Assembly: GCA_045636265.1 (NCBI GenBank)
Contig: JAZTXD010000191.1
Location: 1 to 21,314 of the forward strand
DNA: 21,314 nt
Source: Flemingiibacterium sp045636265
Lineage (GTDB): Bacteria > Bacillota > Clostridia > Oscillospirales > CAG-272
Reading direction: 5' to 3'
A program made the translations under genes and the position numbers. The notes beneath the pieces are model-generated. The model saw only the letters and a list, made by a program, of their open reading frames with translations. It was not told the DNA's origin and ran no database searches. Shown piece by piece: positions 5,486 to 14,224 of the stretch. Numbering within the stretch: position 1 is the stretch's first letter; every line of letters begins with the position of its first letter.

Positions 5486-5743
5486 TTATTTCCATTTTAA
5501 TCCGCTTACAAGAAGCGTAACCTCTTCTCCGACTGCGAGAAGTCCGCCTTTAACCTCACCGACGCGCTCGTCACCGCTTGGCAAAAGTATGCGGCAGTCG
5601 CAAGGTTTAAGCGCCGTCATAAACGGCACGTGCCCTGCCATTACAGCAAGCTCGCCCTCAAGTCCGCGGACATCGAGTTTTACGGCATCCTCTGCGAACA
5701 CATCTCCGTCGGGAGTGGATATTTTAAGCTTGAATACGTTCAT
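5486..5743 (-). CDS. atpC: ATP synthase epsilon subunit, N-terminal domain only
   Basis: At 85 residues this corresponds to the beta-sandwich domain of epsilon: FKLKISTPDGDVF at the start, the typical GLEGELAVMAGHVPFMTAL, then IL..G...V..GGLLAV...VTLLV. The usual 130-140 residue subunit continues with two C-terminal helices that can extend into the catalytic head and block ATP hydrolysis; here the frame stops after SGLKWK and the terminator follows at once. No helix-coding remnant is seen downstream, so this looks like a settled short form rather than a recent frameshift. The N-terminal domain is enough to couple gamma to the c ring. It is the last gene of the operon, 13 bases after atpD. Confidence 0.93.
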   Translation of the reverse strand: MNVFKLKISTPDGDVFAEDAVKLDVRGLEGELAVMAGHVPFMTALKPCDCRILLPSGDERVGEVKGGLLAVGEEVTLLVSGLKWK

Positions 5744-5756
5744 TTTAAGCTACCCG

Positions 5757-7154
5757 TCAAGCGTTTGCCTTGGCTTTAGCAACGGCTTCGTCAATCGTTC
5801 CGACATAGAGGAACGCCGACTCGGGAAGGTCATCGTGCTTGCCGTCGATAATCTCGGCAAATCCGCGTACTGTTTCGGCAAGTGGAACATATTTACCTTC
5901 CATTCCGTTGAACTTTTCCGCCACGGAGAACGGCTGTGAGAGGAAGCGCTGTATCTTACGCGCTCTTGCAACAAGCAGCTTATCCTCGTCCGAAAGCTCG
6001 TCCATACCCATGATCGCGATAATATCCATAAGCTCTTTGTAACGCTGGAGTATACGCTGAACCTCTCGCGCAACGCGGTAGTGCTCCTCACCGAGAACAT
6101 CGGCTGAAAGTATACGGCTGGTTGATTCAAGCGGATCCACCGCCGGGTAGATACCCTGCGAAGCAATGGATCGCGAAAGTACGGTCGTTGCGTCAAGATG
6201 CGCGAAGGTGGTTGCCGGTGCCGGGTCGGTAAGGTCGTCCGCAGGAACATAAACCGCCTGAATGGAGGTTATCGAGCCGCGCTTTGTTGACGTGATGCGC
6301 TCCTGAAGCGCACCCATTTCGGTAGCAAGTGTCGGCTGATATCCAACCGCGGACGGCATACGTCCGAGAAGCGCCGAAACCTCACTTCCCGCCTGAGTAA
6401 AGCGGAAGATGTTATCAATAAACAGAAGCACGTCCTGTCCCTCGGTGTCGCGGAAGTATTCCGCCATGGTAAGTCCCGAGAGAGCGACTCTCATTCTCGC
6501 TCCGGGCGGCTCGTTCATCTGACCGTATACGAGCGCGGTCTTTTCGATAACGCCCGACTGTATCATTTCATTATAGAGGTCATTTCCCTCACGTGTACGC
6601 TCTCCGACGCCCGTGAAAACGGAAAGACCGCCGTGCTCTTTTGCGATATTGTTGATAAGCTCCATAATAAGCACGGTCTTACCAACGCCCGCACCGCCGA
6701 AAAGTCCTATCTTACCGCCCTTTGAGAACGGGCAGATGAGGTCGATTACCTTGATACCGGTTTCGAGAATCTCGGTTGACGTGGAAAGCTCCTCGTAGTC
6801 GGGTGCAGGACGGTGAATATTCCATTTCTCGCATCCGTCTGGGGTGGGTTTGTTGTCGACTGCATCACCGAGCACGTTGAAAATGCGTCCGAGTGTTTCT
6901 TTGCCGACCGGAACGCTTATCGCGCGTCCGGTATCTGTAACGGCAGTACCTCTCTGCAGACCGTCGGTAGATGCCATCGCGATACATCTCGCGGTGTTGT
7001 CACCGATATGCTGTGCCACTTCAACAGTAAGCGTACGCTCACCTATCGGCATGGTAAGTGCGTTGTATATAGCCGGCAGTCCGCCGTCACTGAAGCTAAC
7101 GTCAACGACAGGTCCCATGACCTGCGCCACTGTTCCGTTATGTGTATTCGCCAA
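5757..7154 (-). CDS. atpD: F-type ATP synthase beta subunit (catalytic)
   Basis: The 465-residue catalytic subunit of F1. The P-loop GGAGVGKTVL is at about residue 152, followed by GVGERTREGNDLY with the catalytic Glu, the Walker B strand VLLFIDNIFRF, the DELSEED-region equivalent DELSDEDK, and the ALLGRMPSAVGYQPTL and PADDLTDPAPATTF segments. Length and motifs are those of a normal active subunit. The start codon is TTG at 7154, supported by AAGGAAG at suitable distance. It lies 25 bases after atpG. Confidence 0.98.
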   Translation of the reverse strand: MANTHNGTVAQVMGPVVDVSFSDGGLPAIYNALTMPIGERTLTVEVAQHIGDNTARCIAMASTDGLQRGTAVTDTGRAISVPVGKETLGRIFNVLGDAVDNKPTPDGCEKWNIHRPAPDYEELSTSTEILETGIKVIDLICPFSKGGKIGLFGGAGVGKTVLIMELINNIAKEHGGLSVFTGVGERTREGNDLYNEMIQSGVIEKTALVYGQMNEPPGARMRVALSGLTMAEYFRDTEGQDVLLFIDNIFRFTQAGSEVSALLGRMPSAVGYQPTLATEMGALQERITSTKRGSITSIQAVYVPADDLTDPAPATTFAHLDATTVLSRSIASQGIYPAVDPLESTSRILSADVLGEEHYRVAREVQRILQRYKELMDIIAIMGMDELSDEDKLLVARARKIQRFLSQPFSVAEKFNGMEGKYVPLAETVRGFAEIIDGKHDDLPESAFLYVGTIDEAVAKAKANA

Positions 7155-7179
7155 AGCTATAACTTCCTTTCGTGTTAAT

Positions 7180-7989
7180 TTATTCGCCTGCTCCGGCGAC
7201 TATCTCTGTTATCTCCTGGGTTATAGCGCCCTGACGCGCGCGGTTATATTTCAGCTGCAAGCTGTCGATCATCGCCGTCGCGTTCTTTCCTGCGCTGTCC
7301 ATTGCCATTCGTCTTGCCGCAATTTCAGAGGCAAAGCTCTCGCGAACCGCACACATAAGCATTCCGGACACATATTCGGGGATCGCCGCATCGAGGACAC
7401 TTCGCTCATCCGGCTCGAATATCATACCGGTTGACGGTTCACCCTCAACACGCTCAAGCGGAAGAATCCATTTAATTTCCGCCGTCTGTGTCATCATGGA
7501 AACATACTTTGTGGAGATAATGCCGAGTCTGTCATATTCCCCGCTCTTGAAATCATCGCAAAGACTTTTCGCAAGCTTGTATGCCTCCTCGGACGTATAC
7601 CGCTCGGATGAATTTTGCGCCGCTTTGTATTTATCGCACGAACGTTTTCCTATCGGTATAAACTGCGCTCCACGGTAATTTGCCGCGAGTCTGAACACAT
7701 TCGCGTTATATCCGCCGGCAAGACCTCTGTCACCTGCAATAACGATGATGCGAGTTCGTGAAATGTCATCCGAACGCAATTTCATATACGCGCTATTCTG
7801 ACATTCGGCGGAAGCGGAAATCGAGGAAATAAAGCTCTCAAGAGATGCCTTATATTCACGTCCCTTTCGCATACCTTCATTGGCACGGCGCATCTTCGAT
7901 GACGCCACAAGTCCCATTGCCTTTGTGAGATGAAGCGTGGAGTCAACGCTTTTTATGCGCACCCGCAGTGCTTTTATATCAGCTCCCAC
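7180..7989 (-). CDS. atpG: F-type ATP synthase gamma subunit (central stalk)
   Basis: The 269-residue rotor shaft, slightly shorter than the usual 285-290. The N-terminal helix (IKALRVRIKSVDSTLHLTKAMGLVASSKMRRA) and the C-terminal helix (IAARRMAMDSAGKNATAMIDSLQLKYNRARQGAITQEITEIVAGA) form the coiled coil and contain the most conserved residues. Between them is the Rossmann-like part with IIVIAGDRGLAGGYN. The start is GTG at 7989, two bases after the atpA stop; AGAGG within the end of atpA is its ribosome binding site. Confidence 0.97.
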   Translation of the reverse strand: MGADIKALRVRIKSVDSTLHLTKAMGLVASSKMRRANEGMRKGREYKASLESFISSISASAECQNSAYMKLRSDDISRTRIIVIAGDRGLAGGYNANVFRLAANYRGAQFIPIGKRSCDKYKAAQNSSERYTSEEAYKLAKSLCDDFKSGEYDRLGIISTKYVSMMTQTAEIKWILPLERVEGEPSTGMIFEPDERSVLDAAIPEYVSGMLMCAVRESFASEIAARRMAMDSAGKNATAMIDSLQLKYNRARQGAITQEITEIVAGAGE

Positions 7990-7991
7990 GA

Positions 7992-9518
7992 CTATGCACC
8001 TCTTGCTTCGTTAAGATCGGTGCGAAGACGGTTAAGCTCGTTTATGGCAACTTCCAGCTCGTCGATATCCGACTGCTCCCAAGAGCCGCCCTCCAAACGT
8101 GCAAGCAGGTCGACATATTTAGCCTCGAGAAACTCATACAGCGCCTTCTCCCACACGCTCACGTTCTTAACGGCAACGTTATTGATGAATCCGTGAATAA
8201 CCGCATAAACTATCGCCACCTGACATCCGACGCGAACGGGACTGTTTCTTCCCTGCTTCAGTACCTCAACTATACGCTCACCGAGCGCAAGTCTTGACTT
8301 TGTATCCGCGTCAAGGTCGCTTCCGAACTGTGCGAATGCTTTAAGCTCGAGATACTGCGAATAGAGAAGCTTCAGCTCACCCGCAACCTTTTTCATCGGC
8401 TTTAGCTGCGCGGAACCGCCGACACGGCTGACGGAAATACCGGGGTTTATAGCCGGCATAACGCCGGAGTGGAACAGCTCGGTTTCGAGGAATATCTGAC
8501 CGTCTGTTATGGAAATTACGTTTGTGGGAATGTATGCCGAAACGTCACCCGCCTGGGTTTCGATAATCGGCAGTGCGGTTATCGAACCTCCGCCGTATTC
8601 GGGAGCAACACAAGCCGCGCGCTCGAGAAGACGGGAGTGGAGATAGAATACGTCGCCGGGGTACGCTTCTCTGCCCGGTGGGCGTCTTATGAGAAGCGAC
8701 AGCGCACGGTATGCAACCGCGTGCTTTGAGAGGTCATCGTAAACGATGAGTACGTCCTTGCCCTGCTCGCGGAAATATTCCGCCATAGCGCATCCCGAAT
8801 AGGGAGCGATATACTGAAGCGGAGCGCTTTCCGATGCAGATGCGGCAACGATAGTGGTATATTCCATAGCACCGCAACGTGTGAGCTCGTTTGCAATCTG
8901 CACCACAGACGTATTCTTCTGACCTATAGCAACGTAGATACAGATAACGTTCTGTCCCTTTTGGTTTATAATAGTGTCAATAGCGATTTCCGTTTTACCG
9001 GTCTGGCGGTCGCCTATGATAAGCTCACGCTGACCGCGTCCGATCGGTATCATGGAGTCTATTGCCTTGATGCCCGTCTGAAGCGGCACAGAAACGCTTT
9101 TTCTCTCGATTATACCGGGAGCCTCAGACTCAACCGGACGGGTAGCTGTGTATTCAATCGGCCCCTTGCCGTCAATCGGCTGACCGAGTGCGTCAACAAC
9201 TCGTCCGAGCACAGCCTCGCCCACCGGAACGGAAAGAACCTTTCCGGTACGCTTTACGGTTGAACCCTCTCGGATACTGTTTTCATTTGAGAGAAGCGCA
9301 ACGGATACGGTTTCATTCTCAAGGTTCTGCGCCATACCGAGGCTTCCGTCGTCAAACTCGAGAAGCTCGTTTGCCATACAGTTTTTGAGTCCATACACGC
9401 GTGCAATACCGTCACCGACGAGCATAACACTGCCGGTTTCGGTCATTTCGATTTTTGACTTGTAGGTTTTTATCTGTTCTTTTATTATATTTCCGATCTC
9501 ATCGGGTCGAAGATTCAT
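7992..9518 (-). CDS. atpA: F-type ATP synthase alpha subunit
   Basis: The 508-residue non-catalytic nucleotide-binding subunit of F1. Visible motifs are the P-loop GDRQTGKTEIAIDTI (about residue 167), VLIVYDDLSKHAVAYR, LLIRRPPGREAYPGDVFYLHSRLLERA, and the family signature PAINPGISVSRVGGSAQ. The frame is open further upstream to 9710, but that would overlap atpH by about 150 bases; the ATG at 9518 gives the family N terminus MNLRPDEIGNIIKEQIK. The ribosome binding site here is weak, with the nearest purine-rich run (AAAGGAAA) about 25 bases upstream, so translation may depend on coupling to atpH. Confidence 0.97.
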   Translation of the reverse strand: MNLRPDEIGNIIKEQIKTYKSKIEMTETGSVMLVGDGIARVYGLKNCMANELLEFDDGSLGMAQNLENETVSVALLSNENSIREGSTVKRTGKVLSVPVGEAVLGRVVDALGQPIDGKGPIEYTATRPVESEAPGIIERKSVSVPLQTGIKAIDSMIPIGRGQRELIIGDRQTGKTEIAIDTIINQKGQNVICIYVAIGQKNTSVVQIANELTRCGAMEYTTIVAASASESAPLQYIAPYSGCAMAEYFREQGKDVLIVYDDLSKHAVAYRALSLLIRRPPGREAYPGDVFYLHSRLLERAACVAPEYGGGSITALPIIETQAGDVSAYIPTNVISITDGQIFLETELFHSGVMPAINPGISVSRVGGSAQLKPMKKVAGELKLLYSQYLELKAFAQFGSDLDADTKSRLALGERIVEVLKQGRNSPVRVGCQVAIVYAVIHGFINNVAVKNVSVWEKALYEFLEAKYVDLLARLEGGSWEQSDIDELEVAINELNRLRTDLNEARGA

Positions 9519-9561
9519 GTGGTTATGACCGTAACTTTTGTAAAGTTTCCTTTCTTCGAAG

Positions 9562-10092
9562 TTAATTGCCGATCGAATCGCCAATTTCCAAAAGTTTCGT
9601 TTTAAGACTTCCGTCCATAATACTGCCGTCCGCCTTGACGATAACACCGCCAAGGAGCGACTCGTCCACATCGCACACAAGCTCCACCCTTCGCGAGAGC
9701 TTTTTTTCAAGCTTTGAAGTCAGAGCTTCACGCTGTGCTTCTGTGAGCGGTGCGGCACTTGTAACATACGCGGTAACTATACCGTGCGATGCCTCGTAAA
9801 GCTTCAGATATTCATTGGCGCAGTCCACGAATTCACGTATATGCCCACGCTCGCAAAGCAGCTTCACAAATGACACCGCATATTCGTGCAAGCCTTCGCC
9901 GAAAGCCTTGTCGATAAGCTCACAGCGCTCCTCAAATGGGATATTCGGTGAAGCAAGCAAATCGGTGTATTCGGGATATTCGACAAAAAGCGCCCTCTGC
10001 ACTTCCAGAGACTGTGCGACATCAGACTTTACATTTTCCTCTGCGGCAAGCACAAAAAGCGCCTGCGCATATTCTTCCACAACACTCGTCAT
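9562..10092 (-). CDS. atpH: F-type ATP synthase delta subunit (peripheral stalk)
   Basis: At 176 residues this is a normal-length delta (OSCP) subunit, which fixes the peripheral stalk to the top of alpha3beta3. The N-terminal six-helix domain begins EEYAQALFVLAAEE and includes LLASPNIPFEERCELIDKAF and VSFVKLLCERGHI. The C-terminal part has VTAYVTSAAPLTEAQREAL and the conserved DESLLGGVIVKADGSIMDGSLKTKL. The start overlaps the atpF stop by four bases. Confidence 0.96.
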   Translation of the reverse strand: MTSVVEEYAQALFVLAAEENVKSDVAQSLEVQRALFVEYPEYTDLLASPNIPFEERCELIDKAFGEGLHEYAVSFVKLLCERGHIREFVDCANEYLKLYEASHGIVTAYVTSAAPLTEAQREALTSKLEKKLSRRVELVCDVDESLLGGVIVKADGSIMDGSLKTKLLEIGDSIGN

Positions 10093-10589
10093 TTGTTATC
10101 ACCGATACTGTCTATAAACGAGTCGATGAGAGCTTCGTGATCCTTATTATCAACCTCACGCTCAATAAGCTTTTCTGCAATCATGGTTGATACTTCTGCG
10201 ATCTCACGCTTCATGTCAGCCTCTGCTCTTCTCTTATCAAGCTCTATCTGCGCTTCTGCCGCACGAACTATTCCGTTAGCGTTTTCTCTTGCCTCGGCAA
10301 CAATTCTCTGTGCATGACGCTTCGCCTCGTCCGACGCATTTTTTCTCAACTCGCTTGCCTCATGCTCGGCATGGGAAAGCTTTTCTTCATATTCCGCCTG
10401 ACTTGCAAGAGCTGCCGCTTTTGCCGCATCAGCTGCGGCATAGTCGCTCTCAATAGCGGCGCGCCGCTTATCAAGCACATTCTGCACCGGTTTAAAAAGG
10501 AACTTTTTAAAAATCAGAAACAGAATGAGCAGGTTTGCAAGAGATGCGAGCATCTGCCACAGATTGACGGAAATAACTTCCATATTCAT
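10089..10589 (-). CDS. atpF: F-type ATP synthase b subunit (peripheral stalk)
   Basis: The 166-residue membrane-anchored stator. It has one N-terminal membrane helix (about residues 10-27, LASLANLLILFLIFKKFLF) followed by FKPVQNVLDKRRAAIESD and then a long charged, alanine-rich helix with coiled-coil character up to the C terminus. This is the standard b-subunit design and length. A second in-frame ATG lies two codons on; the upstream one is taken with TAGGTGAT as binding site. It is translationally coupled to atpH. Confidence 0.95.
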   Translation of the reverse strand: MNMEVISVNLWQMLASLANLLILFLIFKKFLFKPVQNVLDKRRAAIESDYAAADAAKAAALASQAEYEEKLSHAEHEASELRKNASDEAKRHAQRIVAEARENANGIVRAAEAQIELDKRRAEADMKREIAEVSTMIAEKLIEREVDNKDHEALIDSFIDSIGDNK

Positions 10590-10606
10590 AGGGTATCACC
10601 TATACC

Positions 10607-10888
10607 TTAGATGCTGGAGAGAAGAATATTAACAAATCTTCCGGGTGCGAGGAATATAAGCAGAATTGCAATAACGAGTGCGTAAAGACCGGTCGTTTCG
10701 GCGATAGCACAACCCATGAGCATGGTGGTGGTAACAGCACCCTTGGATTCGGGCTGACGTCCTATAGCCTCACATGCCTTTGCAACCGCGTTACCTTCAC
10801 CGATGCCGGGACCGATACCTGCGATCATTGCCATACCTGCGCCGAGTGCGCATCCACCGAGAATAATACCAATTGCGAGTTCTAACAT
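10607..10888 (-). CDS. atpE: F-type ATP synthase c subunit with two-carboxylate, Na+-type ion site
   Basis: A hairpin of two membrane helices, 93 residues, joined by the conserved polar loop containing RQPE. The outer helix has the ion-binding Glu64 in AIAETTGLY, with Thr65, Thr66 and Tyr69 matching the Ser/Thr-Thr-x-x-Tyr set that coordinates Na+ in Ilyobacter tartaricus. The inner helix has Glu31 (GPGIGEGNA) where Ilyobacter has Gln32. A Glu/Glu pair like this was described for the Na+-driven c ring of Fusobacterium nucleatum. Na+ coupling is therefore likely, though inferred from sequence alone. The start is the ATG at 10888 with GGAGG eight bases upstream; the in-frame ATG at 10903 sits on that binding site. 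Confidence 0.96.
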   Translation of the reverse strand: MLELAIGIILGGCALGAGMAMIAGIGPGIGEGNAVAKACEAIGRQPESKGAVTTTMLMGCAIAETTGLYALVIAILLIFLAPGRFVNILLSSI

Positions 10889-10921
10889 TTTTATGTCCTC
10901 CATTAAATAATTTCGTCTTAA

Positions 10922-11827
10922 TTATTTTTCTGCCTTTGCGGCTTTTTTAGCTTTAAGTGCTTCCCAGTCATCAACAGCAAATCCGTTTGACACATAAAGC
11001 ATGGTCAGCATTGCGAATATAAATGCCTGCAGGCATCCGCTGAATATATCAAAATAAATGGACAGCACCGCAGGAAGTCCGATCTGGAAGATCGGGATGT
11101 CCGAGAGAAATCCCGGAAGCCATCCGAGTACCATTTTTGAAAGCCCCTGAAGTGCCGCGGCGATGAGCACCGATATAACGCTTCCGGAAATAACGTTTCC
11201 GTAGTGACGGAACGCCATCGAAACGGGAGTTGCAACCTCGCTTATAATGTTAAGCGGAGCAAGCAGGGGCGGATCGCAGAAGCTCAGTGCGTAGTGAACC
11301 GGACCGCACTTCATCTTGTAATATGTGATGAGTACGAAAACGATTATCGCCCATCCGCCAACGATATTCATATCAGATGTCGGGGGATAAAGCCCCACAA
11401 GAGTTATTAAGCTTGAAAGAGCCGACAGTCCCATAACTGCTGCGATAAACGGCGGGAATCCGCCAAAATATTTGTCAGCGCCCATATTACTGCGAACCAT
11501 TGACTGCACAGTTTCAACAAGCCATTCAGCCGCCATTTGACGTTTTGTGTCAACCCCTGCGCGAATACCGTGGGTTAAATACAAACAAAGGAACAGCAAA
11601 GTTATCATAACCGCAAGTGAGTTGACCTGTGACTCGGTTATCGGGAAATCCTGCAGTGGCATCGGCACCGTGAAAAATATCTGAGCACCGGCTATTTCTA
11701 TTCCGCCGCTCGCAGGCTTTGTAAGCACCTTGAGTATCATTGCGCTGAAGATTGGCAGTATCATCATGACGATATATGCGATGTCGGTGATACGGAAGGC
11801 GAGTGATTTTTTACTGTTCATCTGCAT
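10922..11827 (-). CDS. atpB: F-type ATP synthase a subunit
   Basis: The stator membrane subunit that forms the ion half-channels, about 301 residues, with six or so hydrophobic helices and a charged Lys/Ala-rich C-terminal tail. The essential arginine lies in SMAFRHYGNVISG, the counterpart of the family LRLFGN helix. The last helices carry the glycine- and phenylalanine-rich IFSGCLQAFIFAMLTMLYVSNG. The start is ambiguous: ATG at 11827 is five bases from GGAGG, ATG at 11821 is eleven. Both overlap the end of the upstream atpI gene, so the two are translationally coupled. Confidence 0.95.
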   Translation of the reverse strand: MQMNSKKSLAFRITDIAYIVMMILPIFSAMILKVLTKPASGGIEIAGAQIFFTVPMPLQDFPITESQVNSLAVMITLLFLCLYLTHGIRAGVDTKRQMAAEWLVETVQSMVRSNMGADKYFGGFPPFIAAVMGLSALSSLITLVGLYPPTSDMNIVGGWAIIVFVLITYYKMKCGPVHYALSFCDPPLLAPLNIISEVATPVSMAFRHYGNVISGSVISVLIAAALQGLSKMVLGWLPGFLSDIPIFQIGLPAVLSIYFDIFSGCLQAFIFAMLTMLYVSNGFAVDDWEALKAKKAAKAEK

Positions 11828-12233
11828 TCTCACCTCCACCTTGTTCCGCTTTCATAAACATCGGACGAAGCTTCACCGCAACACTCGGAAACAGAAGCGG
11901 TATCAGCACAGCTATTACATCAAAGCACGGAATAAGAAAGCCCAAAGCCATAACAGCCACAAGCAGGAAATTGCGAAGCGTCATGGAAAGCTTAACAAGA
12001 TTCTTCGCTTCCTTTTCCTCTTTGGAGACCGCACTCTGAACCGTGAGTCCCATTAGGAAGAAGTTCAGCACTGCTGCGAATATTCCCAGCAGATTTCCAA
12101 GGAGAACAGTAATGTTCCATTTTCCGATAACAAGGAACACCGCCTCCATTAAAACGGACAGTATCAAGGTCCACGCCGCCACGTATAAAGTTTCGCGGCG
12201 CACAACAGTATCTATTTTTTTCATAGCCGGCAA
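11811..12233 (-). CDS. atpI: ATP synthase subunit I (AtpI-like) membrane protein
   Basis: A 140-residue protein with four hydrophobic helices in two pairs (about residues 17-37, 41-63, 86-102 and 105-118) separated by a charged loop with KEEKEAKN. Position before atpB, size and topology match the AtpI/UncI family, which helps c-ring assembly and possibly Mg2+ or Na+ supply; sequence identity in this family is always low. The start is TTG at 12233: GGAGG lies six bases upstream, whereas the ATG three codons later would be 15 bases away. It is the first gene of the operon. Confidence 0.85.
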   Translation of the reverse strand: MPAMKKIDTVVRRETLYVAAWTLILSVLMEAVFLVIGKWNITVLLGNLLGIFAAVLNFFLMGLTVQSAVSKEEKEAKNLVKLSMTLRNFLLVAVMALGFLIPCFDVIAVLIPLLFPSVAVKLRPMFMKAEQGGGENADEQ

Positions 12234-12280
12234 GCTGCACCTCCCAACATGACTTTAACAAAGCAAAACACACTTCATAT

Positions 12281-12309
12281 AGTATATCATAAATTTTACA
12301 GATTTGCAA
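12281..12309 (-). promoter_or_regulatory. Promoter of the ATP synthase operon
   Basis: Minus-strand TTGCAA (12304-12309), a 17-base spacer and TATACT (12281-12286), about 48 bases before the atpI start. It lies between the upstream terminator (12367-12396) and the first gene and has no visible regulatory site. Confidence 0.75.
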
Positions 12310-12366
12310 GCGTTTATACAGATTTTTTACGAAAAGTACACATAGTAAAAATGATGCACAGCATGC

Positions 12367-12396
12367 AAAAAACGCTGTGGTATTCCACAGCGTTTT
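12367..12396 (-). terminator. Terminator of the ABC exporter gene
   Basis: A stem of at least 10 perfect base pairs (12371-12380 with 12385-12394), extended by A-T pairs, with a four-base loop and six T on the minus strand, 11 bases after the stop codon. It insulates the ATP synthase promoter. Confidence 0.9.
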
Positions 12397-12406
12397 CCGA
12401 TTGTAT

Positions 12407-14125
12407 TTATATCTTTTCTCTGAACTGTCCCGAGTGGAGGTGCGAATACATTCCGCCTGCCGCAACAAGCTCATCATGTGTTCCCTGCTCGATTATCTTG
12501 CCCTCGGAGATAACCGCGATCTCATCAGCATTTTTAATGGTTGACAAGCGATGTGCTACCACTATTGTGGTACGTCCACGGCAAAGCTCGTCGAGCGCTT
12601 CCTGAATCATGATTTCCGTTGTGTTATCAAGCGCACTCGTTGCCTCGTCGAGGATGAGTATCGGCGGATTTTTGAGGAACACTCTCGCAATGGAAAGTCT
12701 TTGCTTCTGTCCGCCGGAAAGGCGCACGCCTCTCTCGCCGATAACGGTTTCGTATCCTTCGTCAAGCGTCATTATCCACTCATGAATATTTGCACGCTTT
12801 GCGGCTTCGATAACCTCTTCTTCGGTTGCATCAAGTCTGCCGTAGAGAATGTTCTCGCGGATTGAAGCGTTAAAGAGGTAAATATCCTGCTGAACTATAC
12901 CGATGTTTCTGCGAAGTGATTCGTTTTTGATCTTGTGAATCTCAACACCGTCGATAAGTATCTCGCCCGACTCAACATTGTAGAAATGCGGGATGAGGTG
13001 ACAGATCGTGGTCTTACCGCCGCCGGACGGTCCGACAAGCGCGAAGGTCTTGCCTTTTTCAATAGAGAGGGTTACATTCTTGAGCACATCGTGCTCTCCG
13101 TCGTATGCGTAGGTTACATTTTTAAATTCGATCTTGCCATCGGCACTTCCGATATCAACGGCATCGGGTGCGTCGGCTTCAGGCTCGGCGTCGATGATTT
13201 CAAGAAATCTCTCAAATCCCGTAACGCCGTTCTGATACTGCTCCATAAAGTTGATCATCGTCATAACCGGGGTTATGAACACACCGACGGATACCATGAA
13301 CGTGGTATAGTCAGCAAAATCTATTTTGCCGGCGTAGAGGAACAGACCGCCTGCGATAAGCACGATTACGTTGAAAATATCGGTAATGAAGGATGTTGAA
13401 GAATGGAACTGTCCCATCGCCTTGTACGCCTTGCGTCTTGCCTCCACAAACTCAACATTTCCCTCTTCAAACTTTTCCTGCTCCTTTTCGGCATTGGTGA
13501 ACGCCTTTGTAACTCGGATACCGGATATCGAGCTTTCGAGCGAAGCGTTGATCTGTGCCACAGACTGGCGGCTTTGAAGAAATGCCGCACGCATTTTGCC
13601 GCGCAGTGCCGTTGCGATAGCAAGCAGAAACGGAACCGCCACAAAAATGATGAGTGTCAGCCATATGTTGATCGTTGAGAGGTATATAAACGATGTAATA
13701 ACCGACACACCGGATATGAGTATGTTCTCGGGACCGTGATGTGCCAGCTCGCTTATGTCCATGAGGTCGTTTGTCATACGGGACATTATCTTTCCCGTTT
13801 CGTGGTTGTCATAGTAGCTGTACGGAAGCTTTTCGAGATGGCGGAACATGTCCGAGCGCATCTCTGCCTGCATGCGAACGCCCATGACGTGACCGTAGTA
13901 CTGTATAAAGTAGTTGAGCAGCATACGTATCACATAGAGCAGCAGCAGCGCCAGACCGAATATTACAATAAGGCGGTATTCGCGGTTAGGTATCAGATCA
14001 TTGAGCATGGTGCGCGTTACCATCGGGTATACGATACCAACGAGTGCCACAACCAGCGACGCTATCATATCAAGCGTAAAAATGCCCATGTGCGGCTTAT
14101 AATATGCAAAAAATCTCTTTAACAT
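12407..14125 (-). CDS. ABC-type exporter, fused membrane and ATPase domains (MsbA/BmrA type)
   Basis: A half-transporter of 572 residues that would work as a homodimer, or with a partner not seen here. Residues about 1-310 form the six-helix exporter membrane domain, and about 330-572 form the ATPase. Visible motifs are an A-loop Tyr (VTYAYDGEHDVLKNV), Walker A GPSGGGKTT (about 365), Q-loop IVQQDIYLF, signature LSGGQKQR (about 468), Walker B ILILDEATSALD (about 485) and H-loop VVAHRLST (about 527). All catalytic residues are present, including the Glu after Walker B. The substrate cannot be told; relatives export drugs, lipids or peptides. It has its own promoter (14160-14188) and terminator. 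The AraC-type gene upstream is in the same direction with no terminator between. Confidence 0.95.
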   Translation of the reverse strand: MLKRFFAYYKPHMGIFTLDMIASLVVALVGIVYPMVTRTMLNDLIPNREYRLIVIFGLALLLLYVIRMLLNYFIQYYGHVMGVRMQAEMRSDMFRHLEKLPYSYYDNHETGKIMSRMTNDLMDISELAHHGPENILISGVSVITSFIYLSTINIWLTLIIFVAVPFLLAIATALRGKMRAAFLQSRQSVAQINASLESSISGIRVTKAFTNAEKEQEKFEEGNVEFVEARRKAYKAMGQFHSSTSFITDIFNVIVLIAGGLFLYAGKIDFADYTTFMVSVGVFITPVMTMINFMEQYQNGVTGFERFLEIIDAEPEADAPDAVDIGSADGKIEFKNVTYAYDGEHDVLKNVTLSIEKGKTFALVGPSGGGKTTICHLIPHFYNVESGEILIDGVEIHKIKNESLRRNIGIVQQDIYLFNASIRENILYGRLDATEEEVIEAAKRANIHEWIMTLDEGYETVIGERGVRLSGGQKQRLSIARVFLKNPPILILDEATSALDNTTEIMIQEALDELCRGRTTIVVAHRLSTIKNADEIAVISEGKIIEQGTHDELVAAGGMYSHLHSGQFREKI

Positions 14126-14159
14126 CTATAATATTTTCCCCTATAAGTTTTACACATAC

Positions 14160-14188
14160 ATTATAGCACCTACGAAAAAAAACAGCAA
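14160..14188 (-). promoter_or_regulatory. Promoter of the ABC exporter gene
   Basis: Minus-strand TTGCTG (14183-14188), a 17-base spacer and perfect TATAAT (14160-14165), about 34 bases before the start codon. Confidence 0.8.
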
Positions 14189-14224
14189 GATATTTTTTCC
14201 ATTGTACACAAAACATTTACAATG

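Noticed and set aside
5486..5743. atpC as a frameshifted pseudogene
   Set aside because: The N-terminal domain is intact, the stop is directly followed by the operon terminator, and no helix-coding remnant is visible downstream.
9519..9710. Longer atpA reading frame
   Set aside because: It overlaps atpH almost entirely upstream; the family N terminus begins at ATG 9518.
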